Shown piece by piece: positions 1-6,431 of a DNA stretch of 7,006 nucleotides. The stretch lies in contig CAUGJN010000099.1 of assembly GCA_959599635.1 (NCBI GenBank), positions 1 to 7,006 on the forward strand. The letters run 5' to 3'. Source of the DNA: an uncultured Collinsella sp. GTDB taxonomy: Bacteria > Actinomycetota > Coriobacteriia > Coriobacteriales > Coriobacteriaceae. The translations under genes and the position numbers were made by a program. The notes below the pieces were generated by a model, which was not told where the DNA came from, searched no databases, and was given only the letters and a program-made list of their open reading frames with translations. How positions within the stretch are numbered: position 1 is the first letter of the stretch; every line of letters starts with the position of its first letter.

Positions 1-456
1 CGACTGCACGATGCCATGTTCGATAACGTAGCGTGTGGCAAGCGTGTGGATGGGAGAATCTGGCAGTAGCTTTTCCTCAAACTCGCCCGCGCAGGCAAGC
101 ACGTTGTCCTCGTCGGTGATGGCCACCGTCATGGCGCGCGTCTCGGGCAAAATGCGCTGGCACACCAAACGCGCCGACTCCTGCGTCAGACCGCCCTTAA
201 TGTCCTCGAGCATGGCCGAGGCCACCGAGAGCGTCTCCTCGGTGTACTGGGAGCGCACCGAATCGGGATTGAGCGTCAAAAAGATAAAGATGCACAGAAA
301 GATGCACAGCAGCGCGCAGGCAATCACCGTGGCGATCGGCTCGATACCGGTCACCAGGGCAAAAATAAAGTACACCAGCACGCAAATGGCGCAGGCAACG
401 GCAATGATGCGAAAGATTGATATTGAACTATCGCGCTGGGCGCGGCGGTCGATCAT
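1..456 (-). CDS. Sensor histidine kinase, LytS-like, N-terminal part (runs off the left edge)
   Basis: Partial gene: 152 residues are visible from ATG at 456 to the window edge, with no stop in frame. A short basic N-terminus (MIDRRAQRDS) is followed by two hydrophobic segments at about residues 14-37 and 41-61, a hairpin in the membrane rich in Cys (C22, C25, C47, C51, C55). A soluble region follows. Residues 64-125 align without gaps to residues 77-138 of the complete kinase at 4985-6376 (25 of 62 identical, counted by eye), sharing PD, GLT, ETxxA, TD and VLA, and the likeness continues weakly to the edge. I infer a membrane sensor kinase of the same family, with a GAF-like sensor region and its catalytic domain beyond the window; the His and ATP-binding boxes are not visible. 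The start overlaps the stop of the glycosyltransferase gene as ATGA and has GGAGGGGG (461-468) before it, which points to translational coupling. A partner regulator may lie further left. Confidence 0.82.
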   Translation of the reverse strand, partial: MIDRRAQRDSSISIFRIIAVACAICVLVYFIFALVTGIEPIATVIACALLCIFLCIFIFLTLNPDSVRSQYTEETLSVASAMLEDIKGGLTQESARLVCQRILPETRAMTVAITDEDNVLACAGEFEEKLLPDSPIHTLATRYVIEHGIVQS

Positions 457-1640
457 TCGGCCCCCTCCAGGATACTGATCAGTTGTGCGTCACGCCAAAG
501 CCCGTCCATGATCTTGGGCCAAAAGCTCTGGAAACGCAGGTAGCTTGCAGCGTTTTGGCGCGCATAGGCTTTTGCCTCGTCGATACCATGGCGCCAGATG
601 CGCAGGTAGCCCTCATGCTCGCGGGCAAACACGCTGCGGACCATAGCGGTCTTGCGCACGCGGTCGTCGAGCTCGCGCGAAATCCACGGGCCCGGGTAGG
701 GCATGAGCGATGCCGCCGTAACGGGAATGAGCTCCTTTTGATGCGCGGCGAATGTCAACTTGGCCCGTTCGTAGTACCAACGGTATACATCCTGCATAAA
801 GCGCGGTGAGCGCTTTTCGGACTCCGGAGGCAGATGGCGCACGGTCCACTCGTTATCGAACCACACGTCGTAGCCAAACATGCGCATGTTAAAGAGGTAA
901 TCCAAGTCCTCGCCGCGGGTGATAAACGGGTCAAAGGCCACACGCGTAAAGGCGCGAGCGTGCAGGGCCATCAGGCCGCCGCACACGTAGTTGGAGCGCG
1001 AGATGCGGGTGCCCGAGAGCGCCTTTTTCATCCAACGGTTGAACTCGATGCGCTTGGTCCACCAACGATGGCAGATGCCCGCCTTGTCCGTGGGAGCCAA
1101 CGGCGAGCCGTCGCGATCGTAGAAATAGCCGCTCTTGACCAAGATCGGCAAGCCCTGACGCGTCTGCTGCCCCAACGCATAGGTCGCGCGCTTCATAAAG
1201 TCGGCGTCGATGACAGCCTCATCGTCATCCAAAAAGATAACCGCGTCATGCCCCAGCACCGCAGCGCAGGCCAGCCCCATGTTGCGGATGGCACCGTAGC
1301 CTCGCAGGCTCACGCACTCGCCCGAACCCTTGGGCGCGATCTGAGCAACCCGGTCTGCGATGCGCGAGGCCTGGGTGTTGGTGACAACGGTGACCTTGAG
1401 CGTGGGATGCGCGTCGACAATCTCGTGCACGCGCAGCGACACATCGGCTGTGGCAGAAACGGGACAGACCACCAAAAGGATGATGCGCGGGATGTCGCGC
1501 ACCTGCTCAAGCGAGGCCAGGCAGCGGTCGAGTTCGGGATTGTCGGCGTTGAGTCGTGTCGAATGGTCATAGGTGCCAGGGGCGTTTGCGCGAGCGTCAT
1601 CGCCCGCCCAATACGTTGGAATCACGACCGTGGCGTTCAT
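453..1640 (-). CDS. GT-A fold glycosyltransferase, family 2-like
   Basis: 395 residues. The N-terminus MNATVVIPTYWAG is the usual first strand and nucleotide-binding entry of GT2-type enzymes. FLDDDEA at residues 136-142 gives the acidic (DXD-like) metal and sugar-nucleotide site, preceded by a GAIRNMGL segment (117-123) typical of the family. RGEDLDYLF (242-250) matches the later acidic motif that carries the likely catalytic base, and VCGGLMALHARAF (219-231) resembles the acceptor-side segment before it. No signal peptide or clear membrane helix is seen, so it probably works in the cytoplasm or at the inner face of the membrane, moving a sugar from a nucleotide donor to an envelope or exported glycan. 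Donor and acceptor cannot be read from the sequence. The start is supported by AGGGAGGG at 1647-1654, six bases before ATG. Its last four bases overlap the kinase gene downstream. An intrinsic terminator lies just ahead of the ribosome binding site. Confidence 0.85.
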   Translation of the reverse strand: MNATVVIPTYWAGDDARANAPGTYDHSTRLNADNPELDRCLASLEQVRDIPRIILLVVCPVSATADVSLRVHEIVDAHPTLKVTVVTNTQASRIADRVAQIAPKGSGECVSLRGYGAIRNMGLACAAVLGHDAVIFLDDDEAVIDADFMKRATYALGQQTRQGLPILVKSGYFYDRDGSPLAPTDKAGICHRWWTKRIEFNRWMKKALSGTRISRSNYVCGGLMALHARAFTRVAFDPFITRGEDLDYLFNMRMFGYDVWFDNEWTVRHLPPESEKRSPRFMQDVYRWYYERAKLTFAAHQKELIPVTAASLMPYPGPWISRELDDRVRKTAMVRSVFAREHEGYLRIWRHGIDEAKAYARQNAASYLRFQSFWPKIMDGLWRDAQLISILEGAE

Positions 1641-1646
1641 GCCTTA

Positions 1647-1654
1647 CCCTCCCT
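1647..1654 (-). promoter_or_regulatory. Shine-Dalgarno sequence of the glycosyltransferase gene
   Basis: AGGGAGGG read on the minus strand, six bases before the ATG at 1640. Only seven bases separate it from the U-tract of the terminator at 1662-1697, so any transcript that is translated must have read through that hairpin or have started inside it. Confidence 0.75.
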
Positions 1655-1661
1655 GCAACAC

Positions 1662-1697
1662 AAAAACGGGACGCCGCCAAACACAGGCGACGCCCCG
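1662..1697 (-). terminator. Rho-independent terminator in the leader of the glycosyltransferase gene
   Basis: On the minus strand CGGGGCGUCGCC (1697-1686) pairs with GGCGGCGUCCCG (1678-1667) over 12 positions, ten Watson-Crick and two G-U, around a seven-base loop UGUGUUU. Five U residues follow directly (1666-1662). On the plus strand the two wobbles become A-C mismatches and no T-run follows, so it is directional. It could end transcripts of the permease gene, whose stop is about 115 bases upstream, but its closeness to the next gene's ribosome binding site also allows an attenuator role. Confidence 0.85.
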
Positions 1698-1713
1698 CGA
1701 CCTAGCTGACTCC

Positions 1714-1719
1714 ATCATA
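1714..1719 (-). promoter_or_regulatory. Candidate -10 element before the glycosyltransferase gene
   Basis: TATGAT (5 of 6 to TATAAT) in the context GGGTATGATGG. It lies in the 171 bp gap between permease and glycosyltransferase. No convincing -35 box is found at 16-18 bases upstream. Transcripts from here would begin around 1707 and carry the terminator hairpin near their 5' end. The similar contexts before the permease and phospholipase-like genes add some support. Confidence 0.4.
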
Positions 1720-1811
1720 CCCACTTGGGCTAATCATTGTTCGAAAGTCAGAATGTTTATTGCGGATAACCCCAAAAGAGTACCGTGGACAGGCACAATA
1801 GCCGCTCACTC

Positions 1812-3071
1812 CTATGCGGCATGCTCTGCCGCCCGAGTCATGCGGGACAGGCGGACCAGCAGCATAAAGCCAACGACCAGCAGCACACCAATGGAAAGGA
1901 CGCCCAGCGACGGGTTGCCGGTCAGCGAGGTGACGATCGACACCAGGAAGGTGCCCATAACGCTTGCATAGCGGCCAAAGATGTCAAAGAAGCCGTAGTA
2001 CTCGTTGGACTTTTCCTTGGGAATAATGCGGCCAAAGTAGCTGCGGCTGAGCGCCTGCACGCCGCCCTGGAACAGGCCGACCATAATGGCAAGCACCCAA
2101 AACTCAAAGGCGGTCTTTAGGAAGAACGCGGCGAACAGCACAATGCCCATATAGGCGGCGACTGCCACCAATATCATGTTGAGCGTGCCCACGCGGCCGG
2201 CGAGCTTGCCGTAGATGATGGCGGACGGAAAGGCCACGAACTGCGTGACGAGCAGCGCCAGGACCAACTGGGTCGAATCGATGCCCAAGGCCGATCCGTA
2301 GCTGGTTGCCATGGAAATGACCGTGTGCACACCGTCGATGTAGAAGAAGAACGCGATCATGTAGACCAGCACGGTCTTGTTGTGGGCGATCTCGCGCATG
2401 GTGTGTCCGACCTCGGAGAACACACCGCCCACGATGTGGCCGATGGTGTCCTCGGGACCGCGCTCGCGACCGTACTTTTGCTTATAGGTGCGAATGAGCG
2501 GCAGGGTAAAGATGAGCCACCAGGCACCAGTGATGACAAACGACAGACGCGTTGCCAGCATGGTGGGGACGCCAAGAGCGGGGCCACCCATGATAAGCGC
2601 CAGGCAGATGATGAACGGCACAGTGGAACCGATGTAGCCCCAGGCATAGCCCGAGCTGGACACGACGTCCATGCGCTCGTCGGTGGCAATGTCGGGCAGC
2701 ATGGCGTCGTAGAACGTCATAGAAGAGTTGAGGCCGATGGTGCACAGCACGTACACAGTCAAAAATGCCATGGCGGACATTGGGATAGCCTGCGCCAGGC
2801 AAAGAACCAGGCCCGTGAGGAAGAAGCCCAAGAAGAACTTGATCTTGTTGCCGGCGTAATCGGCAAGCGCGCCCAGAATGGGCATGAGCATGGCAATGAC
2901 CAGCGAGGCAATCGTCTGCGCGTTGCCCCAAGCGACCACCAGGTCTGCCGAGGAAGCACCGGTATTGATGGCGTTAAAGTAGATGGGCACCACCGAGGTA
3001 TTGAGCAGCACGAGGGCCGAGTTTCCCACATCGTACATGACCCAGTTACGCTCGAGCTTGGTGTATTTCAT
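1812..3071 (-). CDS. Major facilitator permease, UMF1/Atg22-like family
   Basis: 419 residues from the ATG at 3071. An upstream in-frame start would add 28 residues (beginning MPNPYRRLRA) that look like translated leader, run through the candidate promoter, and are not hydrophobic. The ATG chosen has GAAGGG at 3081-3086, nine bases before it. Family marks: YDVGNSA (13-19) ahead of the first helix, PILGALADYAGNK (64-76, the MFS loop 2-3 motif), FYDAMLPDI (120-128), SGYAWGYIG (140-148), and the C-terminal QGGVQALSRSYFGRIIP (335-351) and EYYGFFDIFGRYASVMG (357-373) that mark UMF1 proteins. Hydrophobic segments fit about 12 helices with a longer cytoplasmic loop around 194-232. Yeast Atg22 exports amino acids from the vacuole; substrates of the bacterial members are largely unknown, so none is proposed here. 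It appears to be transcribed alone, with a candidate -10 in the gap upstream and the terminator at 1662-1697 downstream. Confidence 0.85.
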   Translation of the reverse strand: MKYTKLERNWVMYDVGNSALVLLNTSVVPIYFNAINTGASSADLVVAWGNAQTIASLVIAMLMPILGALADYAGNKIKFFLGFFLTGLVLCLAQAIPMSAMAFLTVYVLCTIGLNSSMTFYDAMLPDIATDERMDVVSSSGYAWGYIGSTVPFIICLALIMGGPALGVPTMLATRLSFVITGAWWLIFTLPLIRTYKQKYGRERGPEDTIGHIVGGVFSEVGHTMREIAHNKTVLVYMIAFFFYIDGVHTVISMATSYGSALGIDSTQLVLALLVTQFVAFPSAIIYGKLAGRVGTLNMILVAVAAYMGIVLFAAFFLKTAFEFWVLAIMVGLFQGGVQALSRSYFGRIIPKEKSNEYYGFFDIFGRYASVMGTFLVSIVTSLTGNPSLGVLSIGVLLVVGFMLLVRLSRMTRAAEHAA

Positions 3072-3112
3072 GGACAGGGACCCTTCGTATTCGCCCGATA
3101 TGCAGCTAGTCC

Positions 3113-3118
3113 ATCGTA
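3113..3118 (-). promoter_or_regulatory. Candidate -10 element before the permease gene
   Basis: TACGAT in the context GGGGTACGATGGACTAG, 41 bases before the preferred ATG at 3071. The flanks resemble the candidate before the glycosyltransferase gene (GGGTATGATGGAGTCAG). No good -35 hexamer was found at normal spacing. If correct, transcription starts inside the upstream extension of the reading frame, which supports the shorter protein. Confidence 0.35.
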
Positions 3119-3172
3119 CCCCAATTGCACGGAGGCGCCGGTAAGGATTCGGCAAAGAGACAGGAGCGGACC

Positions 3173-4117
3173 CTACTCCTCGCGGTCGAACTCCTCGTCG
3201 GTGCCGAGCACGCGGCCGCTGTAGCTGACGTGACCGGTCACGGCCTCCATGTCACCGGTCTCGATAAAACGCGCGACCGTGCACTCGTAATCGACCAGCG
3301 CGCGATCAAAGACCTCGGGGAAACTCTCGTTCGAGACCTCATCGGTAAAGGGATTCTTCCACGCCAGATGACCCAGATTGCCAGTGCGCTCGGGCAGCTC
3401 CGTCGTCACGCGATGGGCAAGGCCGTCGAGCAGCGAGTAGTCGTGCACCAAGCCCTCAACCAGCGAGATCGCGCGCGTCTTTACGGAGCCGGCCGGCTCA
3501 ATCGCACGGTAAAGTCGCTGCATATTGGCAACGGCAGCACCGTACTCCCCCGCCGGAATGTCAATGCCGTACACGCGTCCGGCAACATAGCTCATCAGCA
3601 CGCCGGCCACGCGATTGATGCGATCGGTGGTGACGATCTCGCCCGCCGGCGGGTAATCGTCGACCGTAGCGCCATCGCGCTTAAGCTGCAGCATCAGTAC
3701 ATCCAGGTCGCTCTCGATCACGGCATGGACCTGACTGCTCGAATCCTCAAGCTCTGAATCGGACTCCACGATGCCAAACTGCTGCTCATAGACAAAGGGG
3801 TGGGCGTTGCGGTCGAGCACGTAATGAGACAGCAGACCCAGCGCAAAGGCACGACCCAAGCTGGCGTCGCGCGGCAGCAGATGCGAAACGCCATCGCGCA
3901 GGCACGCGAACTGGCGAGACATGCGCGACCGATGCATGACCTGCGCCAGCAGCGTGCAGTCGGAAACACGCGGTGTCAGAATGTGAAAGAAAAACGGGTC
4001 GGGGCCTTGGTTGCCCAAGATAAAGGCAATGCGCTCTTCATCGGACGTGATGACGCCCTGCGGAAGACGGTCGATGCTTTCCTCGCCAAACAGATGATGG
4101 GTGATAAGCGCGGGCAT
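3173..4117 (-). CDS. Zinc-dependent phospholipase C-like protein (S1/P1-type metal fold)
   Basis: 314 residues from ATG at 4117. A GTG at 4147 would add ten residues, but AAAGGA five bases before the ATG decides for the shorter form. The N-terminus MPALITHHLFGEE, then GNQGPDPFFFH (35-45), LGLLSHYVLDRNAHPF (93-108) and HAVIESDLD (131-139) are the signature blocks of the zinc-dependent phospholipase C family (Pfam PF00882). Likely metal ligands are H7 or H8, D40, H45, H98, D102, H106, H131 and E135. Clostridial alpha-toxin belongs to the wider family and is secreted; this protein has no signal peptide, so it most likely acts in the cytoplasm, on an unknown phosphoester, or is not a phospholipase at all. 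The acidic C-terminal half (about 150-314) shows no domain I recognise. It lies between the regulator and the permease, with gaps of 92 and 101 bp, and is probably its own transcript. Confidence 0.8.
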   Translation of the reverse strand: MPALITHHLFGEESIDRLPQGVITSDEERIAFILGNQGPDPFFFHILTPRVSDCTLLAQVMHRSRMSRQFACLRDGVSHLLPRDASLGRAFALGLLSHYVLDRNAHPFVYEQQFGIVESDSELEDSSSQVHAVIESDLDVLMLQLKRDGATVDDYPPAGEIVTTDRINRVAGVLMSYVAGRVYGIDIPAGEYGAAVANMQRLYRAIEPAGSVKTRAISLVEGLVHDYSLLDGLAHRVTTELPERTGNLGHLAWKNPFTDEVSNESFPEVFDRALVDYECTVARFIETGDMEAVTGHVSYSGRVLGTDEEFDREE

Positions 4118-4122
4118 AATGA

Positions 4123-4128
4123 TCCTTT
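4123..4128 (-). promoter_or_regulatory. Shine-Dalgarno sequence that fixes the phospholipase-like start
   Basis: AAAGGA on the minus strand, five bases before the ATG at 4117. The in-frame GTG at 4147 has no comparable site, so the ATG is preferred. Confidence 0.75.
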
Positions 4129-4149
4129 CGATTTCATTCGATGCCACCC

Positions 4150-4155
4150 ATTATG
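4150..4155 (-). promoter_or_regulatory. Candidate -10 element before the phospholipase-like gene
   Basis: CATAAT (5 of 6 to TATAAT) in the context GGGCATAATGGG, in the 92 bp gap after the response regulator. A start near 4143 would give a leader of about 26 bases holding the AAAGGA site. A -35 element is not evident. No terminator could be found between the regulator and this gene, so read-through from the kinase/regulator operon is also possible. Confidence 0.4.
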
Positions 4156-4209
4156 CCCACCGCGCGCCCATGCCAAACCTGCGATGGTAAACGACGGCAC
4201 GCAAGCCTC

Positions 4210-4944
4210 TTACGCAAGCCCCAGGTGCGACTTGACCTCGGCGGCACGACGACGGGACACCGGCACCGTCGAGCTCGCGCGGTCGAGCCTGAGCTCCATC
4301 AACCCCGTGGAGCCAATCTCAACATTGTGCACGTCTTCCAAATTGACCAGATAGCTGCGATGAACACGAATAAAGCCCTCGGAGCCCAAGCGACGTTCGA
4401 GCGAAGAGATCGACTCATTAATCAGATATGTTCCCTCGGCGCAGACGGCGTTGCAAAAATCGGCACGCGCCTCAAAGTAGCAGACATCCGCCACGGGGAT
4501 GAACACCTTTTTGCCCCCGCGATCCACCGTCAGGCGCAAGGGCTGGCGCGGAGCATGGACGACACGACGAACGCCCAGGGCGGCCTCGATCTTATCGAGC
4601 GCCTTTGACAGGCGGGCATCCTCGACCGGCTTGACGACGTAATCAATGGCATCGAGGTTATAGGCATCGGCCGCATACTCGGCAAATGCCGTCACAAACA
4701 CCACGACCGGCGGCGTTTTTAGGTTCTGCAGCGTCTCGGCAAGCTCGATTCCCGAGCGGCCGGGCATCGTGATATCCAAAAACAGCACGTCGGGCTTGTT
4801 CGACAGAATCGACTCCACGGCCTCGGTGACATTGCCCGCCTCGGCAATCTGTCCCACACGTGCATCCTTTTCCAGCAGATAACGTAGCTCAGCCCTAATA
4901 GGAGGCTCGTCATCAACCACCAAGATGTTCCATCCCTCGGACAT
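4210..4944 (-). CDS. Response regulator, LytTR (LytR/AgrA) family
   Basis: 244 residues: an N-terminal receiver domain (about 5-122) and a C-terminal LytTR DNA-binding domain (about 136-241). The receiver has the acidic pair D11/D12, phospho-acceptor D57 in FLDITMPG, T85 in FVTAF and K105 in VVKP, so it looks fully competent for phosphorylation. The LytTR part carries the conserved FIRVHRSYLVNL (191-202) and VPVSRRR (227-233) blocks that form the DNA-contacting strands and loops. It should be phosphorylated by the kinase encoded just upstream and act as a transcription factor on direct-repeat sites. The start ATG has AGAGGGGAA (4951-4959) six bases upstream, in a 40 bp gap after the kinase stop, which supports one operon. 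Targets are not known; a possible site in the operon's own upstream region is described separately. Confidence 0.93.
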   Translation of the reverse strand: MSEGWNILVVDDEPPIRAELRYLLEKDARVGQIAEAGNVTEAVESILSNKPDVLFLDITMPGRSGIELAETLQNLKTPPVVVFVTAFAEYAADAYNLDAIDYVVKPVEDARLSKALDKIEAALGVRRVVHAPRQPLRLTVDRGGKKVFIPVADVCYFEARADFCNAVCAEGTYLINESISSLERRLGSEGFIRVHRSYLVNLEDVHNVEIGSTGLMELRLDRASSTVPVSRRRAAEVKSHLGLA

Positions 4945-4984
4945 ATGCGCTTCCCCTCTTTTTTTCTCTCAATCCAACCGCGCG

Positions 4985-6376
4985 CTACACCTTCATCGGC
5001 GCCGGCTCATGCGGCTCGCCGTTCAGCTCGACGATGACCTGCGTTCCCACGCCCTCCTGGGACTTCACGCGCATGCCAGAATCTTCCCCGTAAAAGAAAT
5101 GGATGCGCTGAAGCACGTTGAAGAGCGCCAGGCCGCAGCCTCGCTTGATGGAGCCGTCGGCGGTAATGCTCTCGGGCTCCTCTCGGCGATGCTGCTCAAA
5201 CAGGTGCGCGCAGACTTCTTCGCTCATACCGATGCCGTCATCTTCGACGATGATCTCCAGACCGTCATCGGTCTCAAAAGCCCTAACACGAATAGAAAGC
5301 GGCTCGGTCTCGCGCTGCGCATGCTTGATGCAGTTTTCGAGCAGCGGCTGCAAGATAAACGGCGGCACCATGCTGTCGCGCACCTCAAAGTCGATATCGA
5401 CCGAGACGCGCAGACGGCCGTCGCCATACCGGGCCTGCATAAGGTTGATGTAACGAGCGCCCTGTTCCACCTCGTGCTCGAGCGTTGTGAGGGTATCGGA
5501 ATCGGACAGTGTCTGACGGTAGTAATTGGAAAAGTCGATGAGCAGCGACCTGGCCTTGTCCGGCTCGGTACGCACGAGCGACACGATGGTGCTGATGGTG
5601 TTAAACAGAAAATGAGGATCGACCTGCGATTGCAAGGCGCGCAGCTCCACGCGAGCTGTGAGCTCGTCCTGGCGCTCGAGCTCAAAGCTCGCAAGCTGCG
5701 TGGAAATGAGGTCGGCAAAGCCCGAGGCAAGCGCCGTCTGGCGCATATCGATGCTGCTCAGACGGGGATAATACAGCTCGAGCGTGCCCACGCAATGCCC
5801 GCGCACGGTGAGCGGTGCGACGATACCGGCGCGCAGGCGCGGAAAGTAGCCACCCGTCTCAGTCGAGGCATCGCGCGAAAATACGCTTTGCTCACCGCTG
5901 TTGATCACGTTGAGCGTAGTCCGCAGCACAACCGGAGTGCCCGCGGGGCATTTTGCCGAGTCCTCGCCCCAACTCGCCAGCACCTGCTTGCCGTCGGTAA
6001 AGCAGATGGCCGAGGCAATGGTCTCGGAAAGGATGATTTTGGAAGCGCCCAGGGCCGCTTCGGGCGTAAGGCCTCGCGACGTATAGGCGAATATTTTCGA
6101 TGCGATGGCGAGTGTGCGGTCGGTAGCGCTCGATGTGAGGTCGTCGGGGACCACAAAGACATACGAGAAAAAGAAGCACAGCATGACCAGGCCGGCAATA
6201 ACGACAACGCCCGGAACGGGATTGGGATTATCGGTTAAATCCCAGATAAGCAGCAGGATAAGCGCCGGAACGACAATACCGAGCAGGATGGCCTGAACCA
6301 CATGCTGGGCCGTACGAAAGACCTTGGTAGAGTTGTAGCTCTTGCCCAGAATCAGCCTGTTTAAATCCACCGTCAT
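4985..6376 (-). CDS. Sensor histidine kinase, LytS/YehU-type
   Basis: 463 residues. Two membrane helices at about 25-45 and 54-76 with a short outer loop, a GAF-like soluble sensor region (about 85-230), then the His_kinase family domain: LQSQVDPHFLFNTIS (248-262) with phospho-acceptor H255, a sensor-kinase N box LQPLLENCIKHA (342-353, N348), and ATP-binding G boxes DDGIGM (379-384) and GCGLALFN (413-420). The usual Asn before PHFLFN is Asp (D253) here. It lacks the five-helix receptor of classical LytS. It should phosphorylate the LytTR regulator encoded 40 bp downstream; the stimulus is unknown. The start is slightly uncertain: ATG at 6376 has AAGGA (6386-6390) nine bases away, while GTG two codons later lies six bases after GAGGGG (6377-6382). 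The left-edge gene is a paralogue. Confidence 0.93.
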   Translation of the reverse strand: MTVDLNRLILGKSYNSTKVFRTAQHVVQAILLGIVVPALILLLIWDLTDNPNPVPGVVVIAGLVMLCFFFSYVFVVPDDLTSSATDRTLAIASKIFAYTSRGLTPEAALGASKIILSETIASAICFTDGKQVLASWGEDSAKCPAGTPVVLRTTLNVINSGEQSVFSRDASTETGGYFPRLRAGIVAPLTVRGHCVGTLELYYPRLSSIDMRQTALASGFADLISTQLASFELERQDELTARVELRALQSQVDPHFLFNTISTIVSLVRTEPDKARSLLIDFSNYYRQTLSDSDTLTTLEHEVEQGARYINLMQARYGDGRLRVSVDIDFEVRDSMVPPFILQPLLENCIKHAQRETEPLSIRVRAFETDDGLEIIVEDDGIGMSEEVCAHLFEQHRREEPESITADGSIKRGCGLALFNVLQRIHFFYGEDSGMRVKSQEGVGTQVIVELNGEPHEPAPMKV

Positions 6377-6402
6377 CCCCTCTTGTCCTTAGCACCCATA
6401 GC

Positions 6403-6429
6403 AATAAAGAGGGCCGCAAGCGACCCTCT
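6403..6429 (-). terminator. Rho-independent terminator after the amidohydrolase gene
   Basis: On the minus strand AGAGGGUCG (6429-6421) pairs with CGGCCCUCU (6416-6408) over nine positions, one of them G-U, closed by the tetraloop CUUG. UUAUU (6407-6403) follows, a modest U-tract. It lies 59 bases after the amidohydrolase stop and 27 bases before the kinase start, so it should end the former's transcript and keep it out of the kinase operon. Confidence 0.78.
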
Positions 6430-6431
6430 CC

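Noticed and set aside
35..478. Plus-strand open frame of 147 codons at the left edge
   Set aside because: The minus strand here carries the kinase paralogue with membrane helices, a ribosome binding site and homology; the plus-strand product is Ser/Met-rich and of low complexity.
474..483. ACTGATCAGT palindrome
   Set aside because: Inside the glycosyltransferase coding region and only ten bases long; expected by chance.
834..1709. Plus-strand open frame of 291 codons opposite the glycosyltransferase
   Set aside because: Antisense to a gene with complete GT-A motifs and running through its terminator and ribosome binding site; no domain is recognisable.
1801..1820. GCCGC/GCGGC inverted repeat around the permease stop codon
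   Set aside because: Only five base pairs with a ten-base loop and no U-run; the hairpin at 1662-1697 is the far better terminator.
3164..3182. AGGAG/CTCCT inverted repeat around the phospholipase-like stop codon
   Set aside because: Five base pairs with a nine-base loop and a broken pyrimidine tail; too weak to call a terminator.
2325..3224. Plus-strand open frame of 299 codons opposite the permease
   Set aside because: His/Asp-rich shadow of the membrane protein gene that also crosses the intergenic gap; no motif seen.
4199..4220. Nine-base direct repeat (GGCTTGCGT on the minus strand) 13 bases apart at the end of the regulator gene
   Set aside because: Short and overlapping the stop codon; most simply a small tandem duplication, with no sign of function.
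4925..6238. Plus-strand open frame of 437 codons opposite the sensor kinase
   Set aside because: It is the antisense shadow of a gene with clear kinase motifs; its product is rich in His, Arg and Asp with no recognisable domain, as expected for the complement of GC-rich coding DNA.
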